Source: Metaphire vulgaris
Lineage: Eukaryota > Annelida > Clitellata > Crassiclitellata > Megascolecidae
Direction: 5' to 3'
Length of the DNA: 64,000 nucleotides
Assembly (NCBI GenBank): GCA_018105865.1
Contig: CM030841.1
Span: 10,931,182 to 10,995,181, forward strand
Shown: piece after piece, positions 63,773 to 64,000 of the stretch
How the letters are laid out: each line of letters begins with the position of its first letter
How positions within the stretch are numbered: the stretch's first letter is position 1
The notes under the pieces: model-generated
The model's input: the letters and a program-made list of their open reading frames with translations, nothing else
Databases searched by the model: none
Told to the model about the DNA's origin: nothing
Made by a program: the position numbers and the translations under genes

Positions 63773-64000
63773 CAGTGACAGATCTACAGGGGGCATGTGT
63801 CCCCAAACCCACCCCAAAAATTATGTTCACTACTTTCTTTTAAGCTAAGAAAGTTTTTTCTCTCTTTTTGATAATTTTTAATTAATTTTTTTACTGTTAA
63901 AGTACCTGAAAAAAATTTTTCTAAGTCTTTTGTTTACCTGTCTGACTATCAACACTTCTTCATGTATGTCTTAACAGATTCAGCGAAGTTCTACTGTATA
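63773..64000. mobile_element. Partial MITE ends at the right edge
   Basis: CAGTGACAGATCTACAGGGGG at 63775 (first 20 bases form a CAGTGGCGGATCTAC-type start). The last bases CGAAGTTCTACTGTA match the mariner-like terminus of 43341-43515; both are cut by the window. Confidence 0.45.

Overview
This is a metazoan nuclear genomic segment. Genes are split by canonical GT-AG introns, spacing is large, microsatellites are everywhere, and most non-coding DNA is debris of DNA transposons, LINEs and SINEs. The gene set (secreted Frizzled-related protein, SLC6 amino-acid transporter, type-C muscarinic acetylcholine receptor, cytosolic aspartyl-tRNA synthetase) and the repeat content fit a marine invertebrate, but the sequence alone does not let me name the phylum. 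The 8-mer TAGGCCTA is strongly over-represented in roughly the first 50 kb.

Layout. 0-3 kb: a broken LINE and MITEs. 3.0-3.6 kb (-): first coding exon of an sFRP-like gene (signal peptide plus Frizzled cysteine-rich domain); the rest must lie off the left edge. 3.6-18 kb: repeats only. 18.2-21.8 kb (+): exons of a small gene I do not recognise, with only the first two well supported. 23.8-39.4 kb (-): a 14-exon SLC6 Na+/Cl--dependent transporter of the glycine/neutral amino-acid branch, reconstructed end to end (about 707 residues, all splice phases consistent). 39.4-51.2 kb: intergenic, repeats. 51.3-53.3 kb (+): a single-exon muscarinic receptor of the invertebrate C / GAR-2 type, complete from N-terminus to TM7 but with two one-base frame breaks. 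57.4-62.9 kb (-): nine exons for the C-terminal 357 residues of aspartyl-tRNA synthetase; its 5' exons lie off the right edge. No operon-like relation links these genes. The transporter and the receptor are both expected in neurons, which is a coincidence of neighbourhood as far as the sequence shows.

The most striking non-genic feature is a dense population of short terminal-inverted-repeat elements, most beginning CAGTG or CAGGG. At least nine have perfect 8-bp target-site duplications, as expected of non-autonomous hAT transposons. Families with quite different termini carry the same internal motif (GACAAGCAAAAAAGGTCA and variants, more than 25 copies). Two transposon ends sit exactly on exon-intron junctions: a mariner/pogo-like terminus provides the 5' splice site of SLC6 intron 7, and a hAT-like MITE's target-site duplication spans the sFRP exon-1 donor.
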